A stretch of DNA of 60,791 bases from an uncultured Flavobacteriales bacterium. Lineage in GTDB: Bacteria; Bacteroidota; Bacteroidia; Flavobacteriales_E; Vicingaceae. A model generated the notes under the pieces. It saw nothing but the letters and a program-made list of their open reading frames with translations, did not search any database and was not told the origin of the DNA. Both the position numbers and the translations under genes were made by a program. Positions 16,195-24,163 of the stretch are shown piece by piece; the stretch's first letter is position 1; each line of letters opens with the position of its first letter. The stretch spans positions 1 through 60,791 of the forward strand of contig CALCHN010000074.1 of NCBI GenBank assembly GCA_937901255.1, in the 5' to 3' direction.

Positions 16195-17649
16195 TTATTT
16201 CTTCGGAATCTTTAATTGTTGACCAACGTTTAAATTTGCATCAATATTATTGAATTTCATAATGTCATCAGCAGAAATACCCGGATAGTTTTTAGCAATT
16301 AGCCATAAATTATCGCCTGATTTTACAGTGTAAATGGTATAGCTTCCACTTGAAAAATTAGTGTTTTTAGGTGTTTCTTGTTTTGCTTCCTGCTTTTCTT
16401 CAGCCACAGGTTCCGGAGCTGCTTGTCGTTCTCCGTAAATACTTAATTTTTGTCCGATATCTATTCTTGTTCCTCTAAGGTTATTCCAGCTTTGTAATTC
16501 AGCAACAGAAACTTTATGTCTTTCGGCAATTAAGCCCAACACATCTCCCGATTTTACCACATAAACAATAGGTTCTCCATCAAAATCCGGAATGTATTCT
16601 GTGTCTTTTTGAATTTCAATAGGTTTTGGTTTATTCAATATCGAATCCTGATAGAAGTAAATACTATCCTTCATTTGAATGATTTTCTTTTTATCTGCTT
16701 TAGCAAAATATAAGGGATAATTTGCCGGCAAAATGGCTTTATCAAAATTTAAAACTGGATTTAAAAACTCAAACTGATTTATATCAAAACCTATAACATC
16801 TTCCAACGCTTTTGCCTGAAGTTTTCTTTCTAAAACTAAGGTATCTTTATCGAATTTAGGCTTTAGCTTAACCGTCTCGTAATCATCATAATTAACAATA
16901 TAAACCATAGCTGTAAAAGCATTTACAAACTCATTGGTTTCTGTAGGCAACAACTCATAAAGCGATTTATAATCTTTTTTTCCCGAACGCAAAATTGCCT
17001 TATTTACATTTACCACTCCGCATGAATATGCTGCCAAAGTAAGTTCCCAATTTTGATACAATTCGTACAATTGTTTGATATTGCTTACCGCAGCAAAAGT
17101 AGCTTTTTCAAAATCTCTTCTTTCATCAACTAATTCATCTACACGTAAACCGTATTTTACCGCCTGAGGATAAGTTAAATGCCAAAAACCTTCTCCACCA
17201 ATGCCATTTTTGGAAGTTGGATTAAAAGCCGAACAAACCAAAGGCACTAAATTTAGTTCTTTTGGCAATTGATGTTTTTCTAATTCTTTATTAATGATGG
17301 GTTGGTAATAGTTTAGCAAACTCAACGCTGTTGGACATTTATATGCTTTTGACGAGAAATAATAGGGCAAATAATGATTTTCAGGATAAGCTGTGGGAAA
17401 AGCTCTTTCTAATGGTATTTCTCCAAACAAAAAAGTTGCTCCAGTTGTTATTTCAGGACCTTTATAATCAATATGTTTAGGAGCTTGTTTTTCAGAAAGT
17501 GAAAGCAGTTTTTTATTATAAGTATTTCTGGTAACATCTTCATATTCTGATTTATAAATAGTTTCTTTTTGCTTTTTTTGAGCGACTAACTTAGTCGATA
17601 AAAACAACAAGGAAAGAATAATGAAAATATGTTTAAAAAAAACGTTCAT
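16195..17649 (-). CDS. Lytic transglycosylase-like LysM protein (MltD-type), probable loss of catalytic Glu
   Basis: A signal peptide (residues 1-24, ending LVAQ) precedes an SLT-type domain at about 95-220. Two LysM domains follow, YVVKSGDVLGLIAERHKVS near 367 and YTVKSGDNLWLIAKNYPGIS near 438. The family cuts peptidoglycan between MurNAc and GlcNAc. In active MltD the catalytic Glu lies in a (I/V)ES(A/G)F motif; here the matching position reads LVPLVCSAFNP, with Cys139 (TGT at 17235-17233) in place of Glu. The following GASGLWQ motif is also altered to GGEGFWH. The protein is otherwise full length (484 aa), so it may be a peptidoglycan-binding pseudoenzyme. It forms an operon with the SGNH hydrolase. 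Confidence 0.85.
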   Translation of the reverse strand: MNVFFKHIFIILSLLFLSTKLVAQKKQKETIYKSEYEDVTRNTYNKKLLSLSEKQAPKHIDYKGPEITTGATFLFGEIPLERAFPTAYPENHYLPYYFSSKAYKCPTALSLLNYYQPIINKELEKHQLPKELNLVPLVCSAFNPTSKNGIGGEGFWHLTYPQAVKYGLRVDELVDERRDFEKATFAAVSNIKQLYELYQNWELTLAAYSCGVVNVNKAILRSGKKDYKSLYELLPTETNEFVNAFTAMVYIVNYDDYETVKLKPKFDKDTLVLERKLQAKALEDVIGFDINQFEFLNPVLNFDKAILPANYPLYFAKADKKKIIQMKDSIYFYQDSILNKPKPIEIQKDTEYIPDFDGEPIVYVVKSGDVLGLIAERHKVSVAELQSWNNLRGTRIDIGQKLSIYGERQAAPEPVAEEKQEAKQETPKNTNFSSGSYTIYTVKSGDNLWLIAKNYPGISADDIMKFNNIDANLNVGQQLKIPKK

Positions 17650-18064
17650 GGACTTACAAAATACCTATTTATCGGTTTCATCTGGTTATTTTTTCTATTT
17701 TATTAAAGCCCCCTAAATCCCCCGAAGGGGGACTTCCCCCATCACACAAAGCCTATCCTTTTTTTTTAGTTTTTGTAGTTCAAGGATTGCTTACACAAAG
17801 CCCTTCCTAAATTATAACCACAAGAAACGACTTAAAGTACTATAAATTTAATTATTTACTAAAAAGCAGTTATATCTGACATTTAAAAAACAATAAAAAT
17901 TTCAGATAAAAACTAGTTAAATTAATCAAAGGTCGAGCTTCATCAGTTTGGAAATCCTCTAAACTTTTAAACTCATCAACTTCTCAACTAACCTCAAACT
18001 TCAACCCTTCTAAACCAATTTCTAATCTCTAATTTCAAATTTTCAATATTGTATGAGAGAAATT
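17650..18064. other. 415-bp intergenic region, no gene seen
   Basis: It contains a GC-rich dyad of the CCCCTAAATCCCCCGAAGGGGG type (17706-17740). The rest is AT-rich sequence with CTCAAACTTC-like low-complexity runs near 17990-18010. No ORF, tRNA or strong terminator is visible. Confidence 0.6.
17706..17740. repeat. GC-rich intergenic dyad, family A
   Basis: CCCCC-GAA-GGGGG hairpin flanked by GCCCCCTAAAT and ACTTCCCCC. A near copy lies at 19933-19966 and related dyads occur at 20196, 26751 and 53041. Confidence 0.7.
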
Positions 18065-18550
18065 TTACTCATGACTCGTTTCAACTTTTTCAACTTTCAA
18101 ACCAATATCTGATATTCCATTCAATCCATCTTCAACACGCATGGCTTGTTCGAGGTAAACGGTATAAATTCCTTTTTTGGCAAACTTTACATTTCCCAAA
18201 TAAGGCTGCTGATAATCCCATAAATCTCCAATACCTTTGCCTTTCCATTTACCTCTGTTATCGGCAATAACGCAATTTACGGTATCTTTAGAAAAATCTC
18301 CACTTGGTCCATTAATCGTAACAAACAAATACAAATTGCTATACGCATAATCGCCTTTATTTCTGATGTTGATGTAAATATTATGAGGATGTAAGGTGTC
18401 TTTGGCGTCAAACTCAAAAGTGGCTATATTTTCTTTTTTCCAATTGGCGTTATCTATAGCGATATACTCATCATACACCGTATTATCGCTACACGAAGCC
18501 ATTAAAAAAATCAAACTAATTACAAAGACTATTTTAAATAAATTCGACAT
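18065..18550 (-). CDS. gldH: Gliding motility lipoprotein GldH
   Basis: The 161-residue protein has a lipoprotein signal (IFLMASC) with the lipidated Cys at position 20. The mature part carries features expected of GldH: YDEYIAIDNANWKKE near the start, INGPSGDFSKDTV, and KGKGIGDLWDYQQPYLGNVK near residue 110, ending in a strand GIYTVYLEQAMR. GldH is needed for gliding and colony spreading in Flavobacterium and is probably anchored in the periplasm or outer membrane. It follows the PSP1/RicT gene by 8 bp, a pairing often seen in Bacteroidota. Confidence 0.88.
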   Translation of the reverse strand: MSNLFKIVFVISLIFLMASCSDNTVYDEYIAIDNANWKKENIATFEFDAKDTLHPHNIYINIRNKGDYAYSNLYLFVTINGPSGDFSKDTVNCVIADNRGKWKGKGIGDLWDYQQPYLGNVKFAKKGIYTVYLEQAMRVEDGLNGISDIGLKVEKVETSHE

Positions 18551-18558
18551 GAAAATTG

Positions 18559-19746
18559 TTACTCTTTTTTATTATTAGGTCGTTTATTAGTATGTTGTTG
18601 ATTGTTGGGCTTCCCACCTTTTTTTCTTCGTTTGTTTTTGTTTCTGTTGTTATTGCCTTTTGGCTTATCGAAACGAGTTAAAGAATCTTGTCCGACAACA
18701 TTTTCGTAATCAGGTTTTTTAACTTCCTCTTTAATTTCCATATACATGGCTAAATCCTCAGGAAACTCATTTTTTTTGTTCATCGCAATAATTTCGTTTA
18801 CCCTATCGAGTTTCATCTCAATAAAACGAACAGGGTCATCTTTGTAAGAATACCAAAGTGTATTGCTAAAAATGTCCATCTTTCTGTAAAAAGCCTCGCC
18901 TTTTTTAGTCTTTAAGTTAATGCTGGTATCTGGAAATGATTTTAGTGCATCGGTATAAGCATCTAACTCATAATTTAAGCAACATTTAAGCTTCCCGCAT
19001 TGTCCTGCCAATTTCTCTGGATTTAACGAAAGTTGCTGATAACGTGCTGCAGAAGTAGAAACAGACCTAAAATCTGTTAACCAAGTAGAGCAACATAATT
19101 CTCTTCCGCAAGAGCCAATCCCTCCTAACCTACTGGCTTCCTGACGAACACCAATTTGTTTCATTTCAATACGGATTTTAAACTCTTCGGCTAACTTTTT
19201 AATTAGTTCTCTAAAATCAACTCTTGTTTCTGCTGTATAATAAAAAATAGCTTTTGAATTATCTCCTTGATATTCTACATCGCTAATTTTCATTTGTAAA
19301 CCAAAAGCAATAGCAATGGTTCTGGCTTTAAACATGGTATCTTCTTCTCTTTTTTGAGCAGTTATCCATTTTTTAATATCGCCATCATTTGCCAAGCGGT
19401 AAATTTTAAGAATTTCTTTAGAATCTAAATCTACTTTGTGCTTACGCATTTGTTTTTTTACCAATTCACCGGCTAAAGAAATCGTTCCAATATCATGACC
19501 AGAAGCTGCTTCAACAGCAACCACATCACCAACATTTAAACTCAGTTTATCAGTATTTCTAAAAAATTCTTTACGATTATTTTTAAATCGAACCTCAACA
19601 CAATCAAATGGTTCTTGTCCGAAAGGTAATTCTATGTCGTTAAGCCAATTGGTTACATTTAATTTATTACAACCTCCCGACTTACTGCTACAGCCAGATG
19701 AAGAAGTTCCACAACCTCTCCCTGTGCTACATCCACTACACCCCAT
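18559..19746 (-). CDS. ricT: PSP1-domain protein RicT (YaaT homologue)
   Basis: The 395-residue cytoplasmic protein has a PSP1 domain at about 45-300. In Bacillus, RicT is part of the RicAFT complex that acts with RNase Y and binds Fe-S clusters. Conserved Cys motifs GSCGRELCCSTWLTDF and CGKLKCCLNYELDAY are present, suitable for cluster binding. An added N-terminal 27 residues hold Cys at 3, 6, 12, 19 and 26 among Gly and Ser. The C-terminal tail (350-395) is Lys/Asn-rich and likely disordered. It is co-transcribed with gldH. Confidence 0.88.
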   Translation of the reverse strand: MGCSGCSTGRGCGTSSSGCSSKSGGCNKLNVTNWLNDIELPFGQEPFDCVEVRFKNNRKEFFRNTDKLSLNVGDVVAVEAASGHDIGTISLAGELVKKQMRKHKVDLDSKEILKIYRLANDGDIKKWITAQKREEDTMFKARTIAIAFGLQMKISDVEYQGDNSKAIFYYTAETRVDFRELIKKLAEEFKIRIEMKQIGVRQEASRLGGIGSCGRELCCSTWLTDFRSVSTSAARYQQLSLNPEKLAGQCGKLKCCLNYELDAYTDALKSFPDTSINLKTKKGEAFYRKMDIFSNTLWYSYKDDPVRFIEMKLDRVNEIIAMNKKNEFPEDLAMYMEIKEEVKKPDYENVVGQDSLTRFDKPKGNNNRNKNKRRKKGGKPNNQQHTNKRPNNKKE

Positions 19747-19932
19747 ATATATTAATTTGTTACGTTATATTTAAAAGTTCATTGCATTATTTTCAGCAAA
19801 TTGAACATATTGTCTCTAGTTATCTTTAAAAAAAAGATGTAACAAAGATACTATTCTATCTCATAAAAAATTGATTATTTAAATTGATTTATGAGAAATT
19901 GTTTGTTGATTAAATGCCATAATCCCGAAAAG

Positions 19933-19966
19933 AAGCCCCCTAAATCCCCCGAAGAGGGAGTTTCCC
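19933..19966. repeat. GC-rich intergenic dyad, family A copy 2
   Basis: AAGCCCCCTAAATCCCCCGA followed by AGAGGGAGTTTCCC; nearly the same as the element at 17706-17740, including flanking bases. Confidence 0.65.
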
Positions 19967-20195
19967 AACGCACAATGCCAATTTGTGTTGTACTTTTCTC
20001 CTCTTGAGAGGAGCAGATGTTGTTCGAGGTTGCGACAGCAGTGAGATTACAACATCAAAGGTGTGTTTTCTTTAAAAGATATTGCCCTGAATATCAGACC
20101 TATCAGTCTGATTTAAGAAAATCACGCTCCGTTGGAGCTTGGTAGTAAAAATATTGAAACTTCAAATCCTCCTCTATCCTCTCCAAAAGAGTTAA

Positions 20196-20226
20196 ACTCC
20201 CTCCCTTTGGAAGGGTTAGGGGAGGA
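20196..20226. repeat. GC-rich intergenic dyad, CTCCC type
   Basis: ACTCCCTCCCTTTGGAAGGG followed by TTAGGGGAGGA forms a hairpin just past the 3' end of the proline dehydrogenase gene. It resembles the elements at 26751 and 53041. Confidence 0.55.
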
Positions 20227-20231
20227 TAATT

Positions 20232-21395
20232 TCAAACCTTCCCACTCCTTCTCTCCAATTCTTTTTGGATAAGTTGGAGTTCTCTTCCTGTTTGTCCGGA
20301 AATGGAAGTGTTTTCTTCTGCTCTTCTAATAAGGTAGGGTGTTACATCTTTTACAGGGCCATAAGGCACATATTTAGCAACATTATAGGATGCTTTCGCT
20401 AAGTTATTACTAATGTGATTGCTCATTCCTAATAATTGAGCGAAATAAATACGTGTATCGTCTTTAGCAATGTTATGTTCTTTCATTAACTCCAATAAAT
20501 ACAAGGCACTTTTTTCATTGTGTGTACCGCTGCAAAAAGAGATAATATCTATATTTTGGATACAAATTTTTTGAGCGAGGTCATAATCTCTATCGGTATC
20601 TTCTTTGGTTTTTTGCATAGGATCTTCGTAATTCATTGCAGCAGCTCTTTCTCTTTCTTTCTCAATGTACGCACCTCTTACCAGTTTTAATCCAATAATA
20701 AAACCCTCATTTTTCGCAATAGCTATTAGTTCTTTAATATAGGCAATTCTATCCCATCTGTAAAGCTGAGCTGTATTGTAAACAATGGCTTTTTCTTTAT
20801 TGTACTTACGCATCATTTCCAACGCTAACTCATCTACCGGATTTTGAATCCAGGTTTCTTCTGCATCTATAAAAACAGGAACACCAGCCTTAAAAGCAGC
20901 TTCACAAAGTGTATCTACTCTGTTTTTAAATCGTTCAAACTCATCTTTTTCTTGAACAGTCAGTTGTTTTTTCGCATTTACTTTTTCTAGCAATTCAAAC
21001 CTACCAAAACCCGTAGGTTTAAAAACTGCAAAAGGTATGTTTTTGTTAACGGATGCTTTCTCAATACTTGTTAATGTTTCTTTAATATTGGCATCAAAAA
21101 CGCTATCTAGCTGTTCTCCCTCAACGGAGTAATCTAAAATGGTTTTTACATTTAACTTAGCCAATTCCTGAGTAGTAGAGACGGTTTCTTCAATACTTTC
21201 GCCTCCACAAAAGTGTTTAAAAATGGTAGCTCTAATAATTGGGATTGGAAAATATAAAGGCATAAAAATTTTAAGCATTGTAGGACCAATTTTTATCAAC
21301 CAATTCCATGCTATGATTTTAAACAACCAATAACTTCTTTTCAAATCTGCATTTGATTTTCCGGCAAACGCTATTTCTGTATCATTAAAATTCAT
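20232..21395 (-). CDS. Proline dehydrogenase (FAD-dependent, PutA-like domain)
   Basis: The enzyme oxidises proline to pyrroline-5-carboxylate, passing electrons to the membrane quinone pool. The 387-residue length fits monofunctional ProDH of Bacteroidota. The TIM-barrel motifs include VKTILDYSVEGE near 85, VPVFIDAEETWIQ near 175, GLKLVRGAYIEKERERA near 235 and the substrate-binding YLIRRAEENTS with its Arg pair near 358. It stands alone; no P5C dehydrogenase gene is adjacent. Confidence 0.92.
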   Translation of the reverse strand: MNFNDTEIAFAGKSNADLKRSYWLFKIIAWNWLIKIGPTMLKIFMPLYFPIPIIRATIFKHFCGGESIEETVSTTQELAKLNVKTILDYSVEGEQLDSVFDANIKETLTSIEKASVNKNIPFAVFKPTGFGRFELLEKVNAKKQLTVQEKDEFERFKNRVDTLCEAAFKAGVPVFIDAEETWIQNPVDELALEMMRKYNKEKAIVYNTAQLYRWDRIAYIKELIAIAKNEGFIIGLKLVRGAYIEKERERAAAMNYEDPMQKTKEDTDRDYDLAQKICIQNIDIISFCSGTHNEKSALYLLELMKEHNIAKDDTRIYFAQLLGMSNHISNNLAKASYNVAKYVPYGPVKDVTPYLIRRAEENTSISGQTGRELQLIQKELERRSGKV

Positions 21396-22080
21396 CTTAC
21401 ACTAAAAAATATCTTCAAAGTTAATGTGCGAAATTAATTGAATTTATGATTAGGATTAGCTTTTTTTCGAATTTGTTGTTGAGCTTGTTCTGATTTATAC
21501 AGTAGCTGTTTTTCTAGAACAAACCTACTTAATAATACCCCAACGAAATGAACGCTTTTGAATTGTGTCATTTTTTATATCAGGTAAAAAATAATATGGT
21601 CCACTTTCAATAATAAAACTTTCTTTATGATAGTCTGAACGACCTTGTATTAAAATTCCAAAGCTATCTCCTTTTTTAGAAATCAATCCTTTTTTTGTAA
21701 AGAAGAAATAATCTCCAGAATATTGGTAACGTGGCATTCCTGTATTTAATGAATGGCTAGTTCTATATACAGAAACTATCCCCATAGTATCTGATATAGA
21801 TTTAACACCATCACCTATAAATTTTACAATCTCTTTTCCACCACTATCAATTACACCCCATTTCAATTTATTATGAGTTATAAAATAGTTATTAAAAATT
21901 GGAATTAAAGTGTCATATTTTTCTTGCACTTCTTTAAAAGAAATACTTGTATCCATTGCAGGAGAGGCTGTCCTAATTTGATAATCACTTGTAATCAAAT
22001 CACTTTCCTTTATAGTGTAAGCTTCCCCAAAAATAGTACAGTTTAAAAGTAGAAAAAACATTAATTTTAAAACTGTAATT

Positions 22081-22347
22081 ATGAAAAAGAGTAAATTTTC
22101 CCCGACCCAAATTGCCAAAATTCTAAAGGAATTTGATTTAGGCAAAGATGTAGAGACCATATCTAGAGAATATGGAGTTTCCAAAGCGACTTTTTATAAA
22201 TGGCGACAGCGTTATGGTGGCATGGAAGCAAGTGAGCTGAAGAAAGTAAAAAAGCTTGAGGAAGAAAACGCCAAGTTAAAAAGGATGTACACAGAACTGG
22301 CATTAGAGCTTGATATGGCAAAATACATTATTGAAAAAAAGCTTTAA
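22081..22347 (+). CDS. IS3-family transposase OrfA
   Basis: The 88-residue protein has a helix-turn-helix (FSPTQIAKILKEFDLG, then SREYGVSKATFYKWRQRYGG) that binds the IS ends. A leucine-zipper-like coiled coil follows (LKKVKKLEEENAKLKRMYTE). The sequence GGMEASELKK and the length are typical of IS407-like OrfA. The last codons contain the frameshift heptamer at 22335-22341. Confidence 0.95.
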   Translation: MKKSKFSPTQIAKILKEFDLGKDVETISREYGVSKATFYKWRQRYGGMEASELKKVKKLEEENAKLKRMYTELALELDMAKYIIEKKL

Positions 22348-23222
22348 AGCCTTGCCAAAAAAGAGCGATTGTTAATGAGTTACAAGCTATCTACCCCAAT
22401 GGTACAAGCAAGGCGTGCCGACTGTTAAAAACCAGTAGAAGTAGCTTAAAGTATCGCAGTATTAAAGATGATTCATTTTTGATAGATCAGTTAACCAAAC
22501 TGAGTGTTGAACATCCAAGAGAAGGATTTTGGAAGTGTTACAATCGCTTGCGCAATAAATCTATAAAAGTTAATCACAAACGCTTACATAGAGTTTATAA
22601 ACAAATAGGGATGCCATTAAGGCGTAAAGTGAAAAAGCGATTGCCGGCAAGAGTAAAAGAACCATTAATTAACCCAAGCAAGTTCAACCACACTTGGAGT
22701 ATAGATTTTGTACACGATGTGTTAGAGAATGGAAGAAAGTTCCGATCCTTTAATGTAATAGATGATTTTAACAGAGAAGTACTTTTTATAGAAACAGACT
22801 ACTCAATAAAAAGCAGCAGGGTTGTTTGGGTATTAAAACACTTAGTTAATAAGCATGGGAAACCTAAAAAAATAAGAATGGATAACGGACCTGAATTTAT
22901 TGCAAAATTATCTAAAGAATGGAGTGAAATGAACCAAATAGAGTTTAAGTATATACAACCAGGTAAACCGACTCAAAATGCCTTTATTGAACGATTTAAT
23001 AAGTCGTATAGAGATGGAGTACTAGATTGTTACCTCTTTGAAACACTTGATGATGTTAGAAAACAAACTGACAACTGGGTAAAAGATTACAACGAAGAAA
23101 GACCACATGATGCTTTAGGTGGCTTGAGTCCAATAATGTATAAAAAACAAAAGCTTCTTGGCTTCAGTTCCGCTACGCTTCACTTCAGCCAAGAAGCTTT
23201 ATTAAATGAAAATAATTTGTAA
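22338..23222 (+). CDS. IS3-family transposase OrfB (DDE integrase), read by -1 frameshift
   Basis: The frame is open from the slippery site A AAA AAG (22335-22341). After a -1 shift it reads KALKPCQKRAIVNELQ, as expected for the OrfB start, so the functional enzyme is an OrfAB fusion. The first internal ATG is at 22479. Counted from that Met, the catalytic triad is Asp76 (WSIDFVHD), Asp135 (RMDNGPEF) and Glu171 (FIERFN), with the DD35E spacing of rve integrases. All motifs are intact, so the element may be active. Confidence 0.93.
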   Translation, partial: KALKPCQKRAIVNELQAIYPNGTSKACRLLKTSRSSLKYRSIKDDSFLIDQLTKLSVEHPREGFWKCYNRLRNKSIKVNHKRLHRVYKQIGMPLRRKVKKRLPARVKEPLINPSKFNHTWSIDFVHDVLENGRKFRSFNVIDDFNREVLFIETDYSIKSSRVVWVLKHLVNKHGKPKKIRMDNGPEFIAKLSKEWSEMNQIEFKYIQPGKPTQNAFIERFNKSYRDGVLDCYLFETLDDVRKQTDNWVKDYNEERPHDALGGLSPIMYKKQKLLGFSSATLHFSQEALLNENNL

Positions 23223-23398
23223 TTTAGAACCGTACTAAAAATGGGAAGCCTACAATAGCACTAGAACAAGATACTAATACAAAAAGAATCGCCCATATAA
23301 ACAAATTTAGTTTCATTGTTTTAATTTAGTTACTAACTCATTAATTTAACAAGCAGTGCGATTGCGAAAGCAAGCTTCATTGTCTTACAATTATTTTA

Positions 23399-23518
23399 TC
23401 ACCTTAAGCGGAAATCCGATTCAGCCACCCAAATAAATACCGCTATGTATTCTTTATTCTGCCCATAAAATTTAGTAGAACATATCAAGATTAAAAATAT
23501 TGTAACTAAGATTTTCAT
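23399..23518 (-). CDS. Possible 39-residue exported peptide or gene remnant
   Basis: ATG at 23518 opens a frame starting MKILVTIFLILICSTKFYG, which looks like a signal peptide, and ends after ESDFRLR. A second short signal-like start, MKLAFAIALL, lies just downstream at about 23379. Both may be remnants of secreted-protein genes next to the disrupted lipoprotein gene. Coding status is doubtful. Confidence 0.25.
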   Translation of the reverse strand: MKILVTIFLILICSTKFYGQNKEYIAVFIWVAESDFRLR

Positions 23519-23593
23519 TTTAATACAGTATAGCTTATTTCCTCAACTACCATTTTGTGTAGCATAAATCTTTAACTACAACAAATATAAAAC

Positions 23594-23627
23594 AAAAACA
23601 GCCACTTTAATTGAAGTAGCTGTTTTT
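23594..23627 (-). terminator. Intrinsic terminator of the DUF4177-like gene
   Basis: Arms AAAAACAGC-CACTTTAATT and its complement GAAGTAGCTGTTTTT give a stem with few mismatches. On the minus strand it is followed by TTTTTGTTTT. It lies 33 bp past the stop codon at 23660. Confidence 0.75.
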
Positions 23628-23659
23628 CCTGAAACGGCAAGCAGAATACTTGAAAATAT

Positions 23660-24139
23660 TTATTTTTTAAAAATATATCTAGTAATAAAAATTCCATTAC
23701 CATCTTCTTTTCCTGCATCGGCTTCTACACCGCTAACCACATTAACTAATTCCCAGCCATTAGCAGCCATTTCATTTAGTTTTGAAGTAATCATTGCATC
23801 ATTTGAAGCAACATTTTGGAAATTTAAACCAACACCACTATAAAAGTTAAGCATTTTTGTTTCAGCTAATTCATCTACTTTAGCGTCACTTCTTTTTACT
23901 TTACCCTGTTCGCTGTCTTTACCATCAGATCTTCCGGTAGTAAAATGATGATGATTTACCTCTGTAAGGTTTTCAATAATTCTAGAACGACCTAATCCCA
24001 TAGGAACAATAGATTCGATACTGGTAACAATTTTAAACTGTGTTCCTGTTGCTCCATCCTGAGCTTTTGGAGTAAAACTGAATAAACCTGCGGCAATAAA
24101 TGCACCGACTAAACTTGCAATGATTAAATTTTTTTTCAT
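23660..24139 (-). CDS. Exported protein with DUF4177-like C terminus
   Basis: The 159-residue protein starts with a signal peptide or anchor (MKKNLIIASLVGAFIAAGLF). The C-terminal part, ITSKLNEMAANGWELVNVVS followed by FITRYIFKK, matches the DUF4177 pattern (lnelgaeGWElv...yllkR). Function is unknown. The middle holds a His-rich NHHHFTTGRSDGKDS stretch. It stands alone between the disrupted lipoprotein and the BtuF-like gene. Confidence 0.6.
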   Translation of the reverse strand: MKKNLIIASLVGAFIAAGLFSFTPKAQDGATGTQFKIVTSIESIVPMGLGRSRIIENLTEVNHHHFTTGRSDGKDSEQGKVKRSDAKVDELAETKMLNFYSGVGLNFQNVASNDAMITSKLNEMAANGWELVNVVSGVEADAGKEDGNGIFITRYIFKK

Positions 24140-24163
24140 TATTTTAATTTTTAAGTTAATAAA

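Larger units (their letters stand above)
19747..20231. other. 485-bp intergenic region with dyad repeats, no gene seen
   Basis: It holds three repeat elements: the family A dyad at 19933-19966, a short CGCTCCGTTGGAGC hairpin at 20125-20139, and a CTCCCTCCCTTTGGAAGGG dyad at 20196-20226. No coding sequence or RNA gene is recognised. Confidence 0.6.
22016..23254 (+). mobile_element. Complete IS3-family insertion sequence (IS407-group-like), 1239 bp
   Basis: Terminal inverted repeats start TGTAAGCTTCCCC at 22016 and, on the other strand, TGTAGGCTTCCCA at 23254. Similarity continues to about 28 bp on each side (AGTACaGTT and AGTACgGTT). A 4-bp target duplication ATAG flanks it at 22012-22015 and 23255-23258. 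Inside are overlapping orfA and orfB with a canonical A AAA AAG slippery site. The element looks intact and recently inserted. Confidence 0.95.
21525..23316 (-). pseudogene. Lipoprotein gene interrupted by an IS3-family element
   Basis: The 5' end lies at 23316-23255 (MKLNLFIWAILFVLVSC then SSA, a lipoprotein signal with lipobox LVSC). The rest is at 22015-21525, beginning AIKESDLITSDYQ. Removing the 1239-bp element and one ATAG copy joins the two in frame, giving a protein of about 183 residues. The mature part has no recognised domain; it contains KLKWGVIDSGGKEIVKF and GDYFFFTKKGLISKKGD. The IS truncates it after about 20 residues, and any product started inside the IS would lack the export signal. 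Confidence 0.85.

Noticed and set aside
21525..22184. 219-codon frame starting inside the IS
   Set aside because: Its first 60 codons are antisense to the IS; the real gene is the lipoprotein split by the insertion, with its start at 23316.
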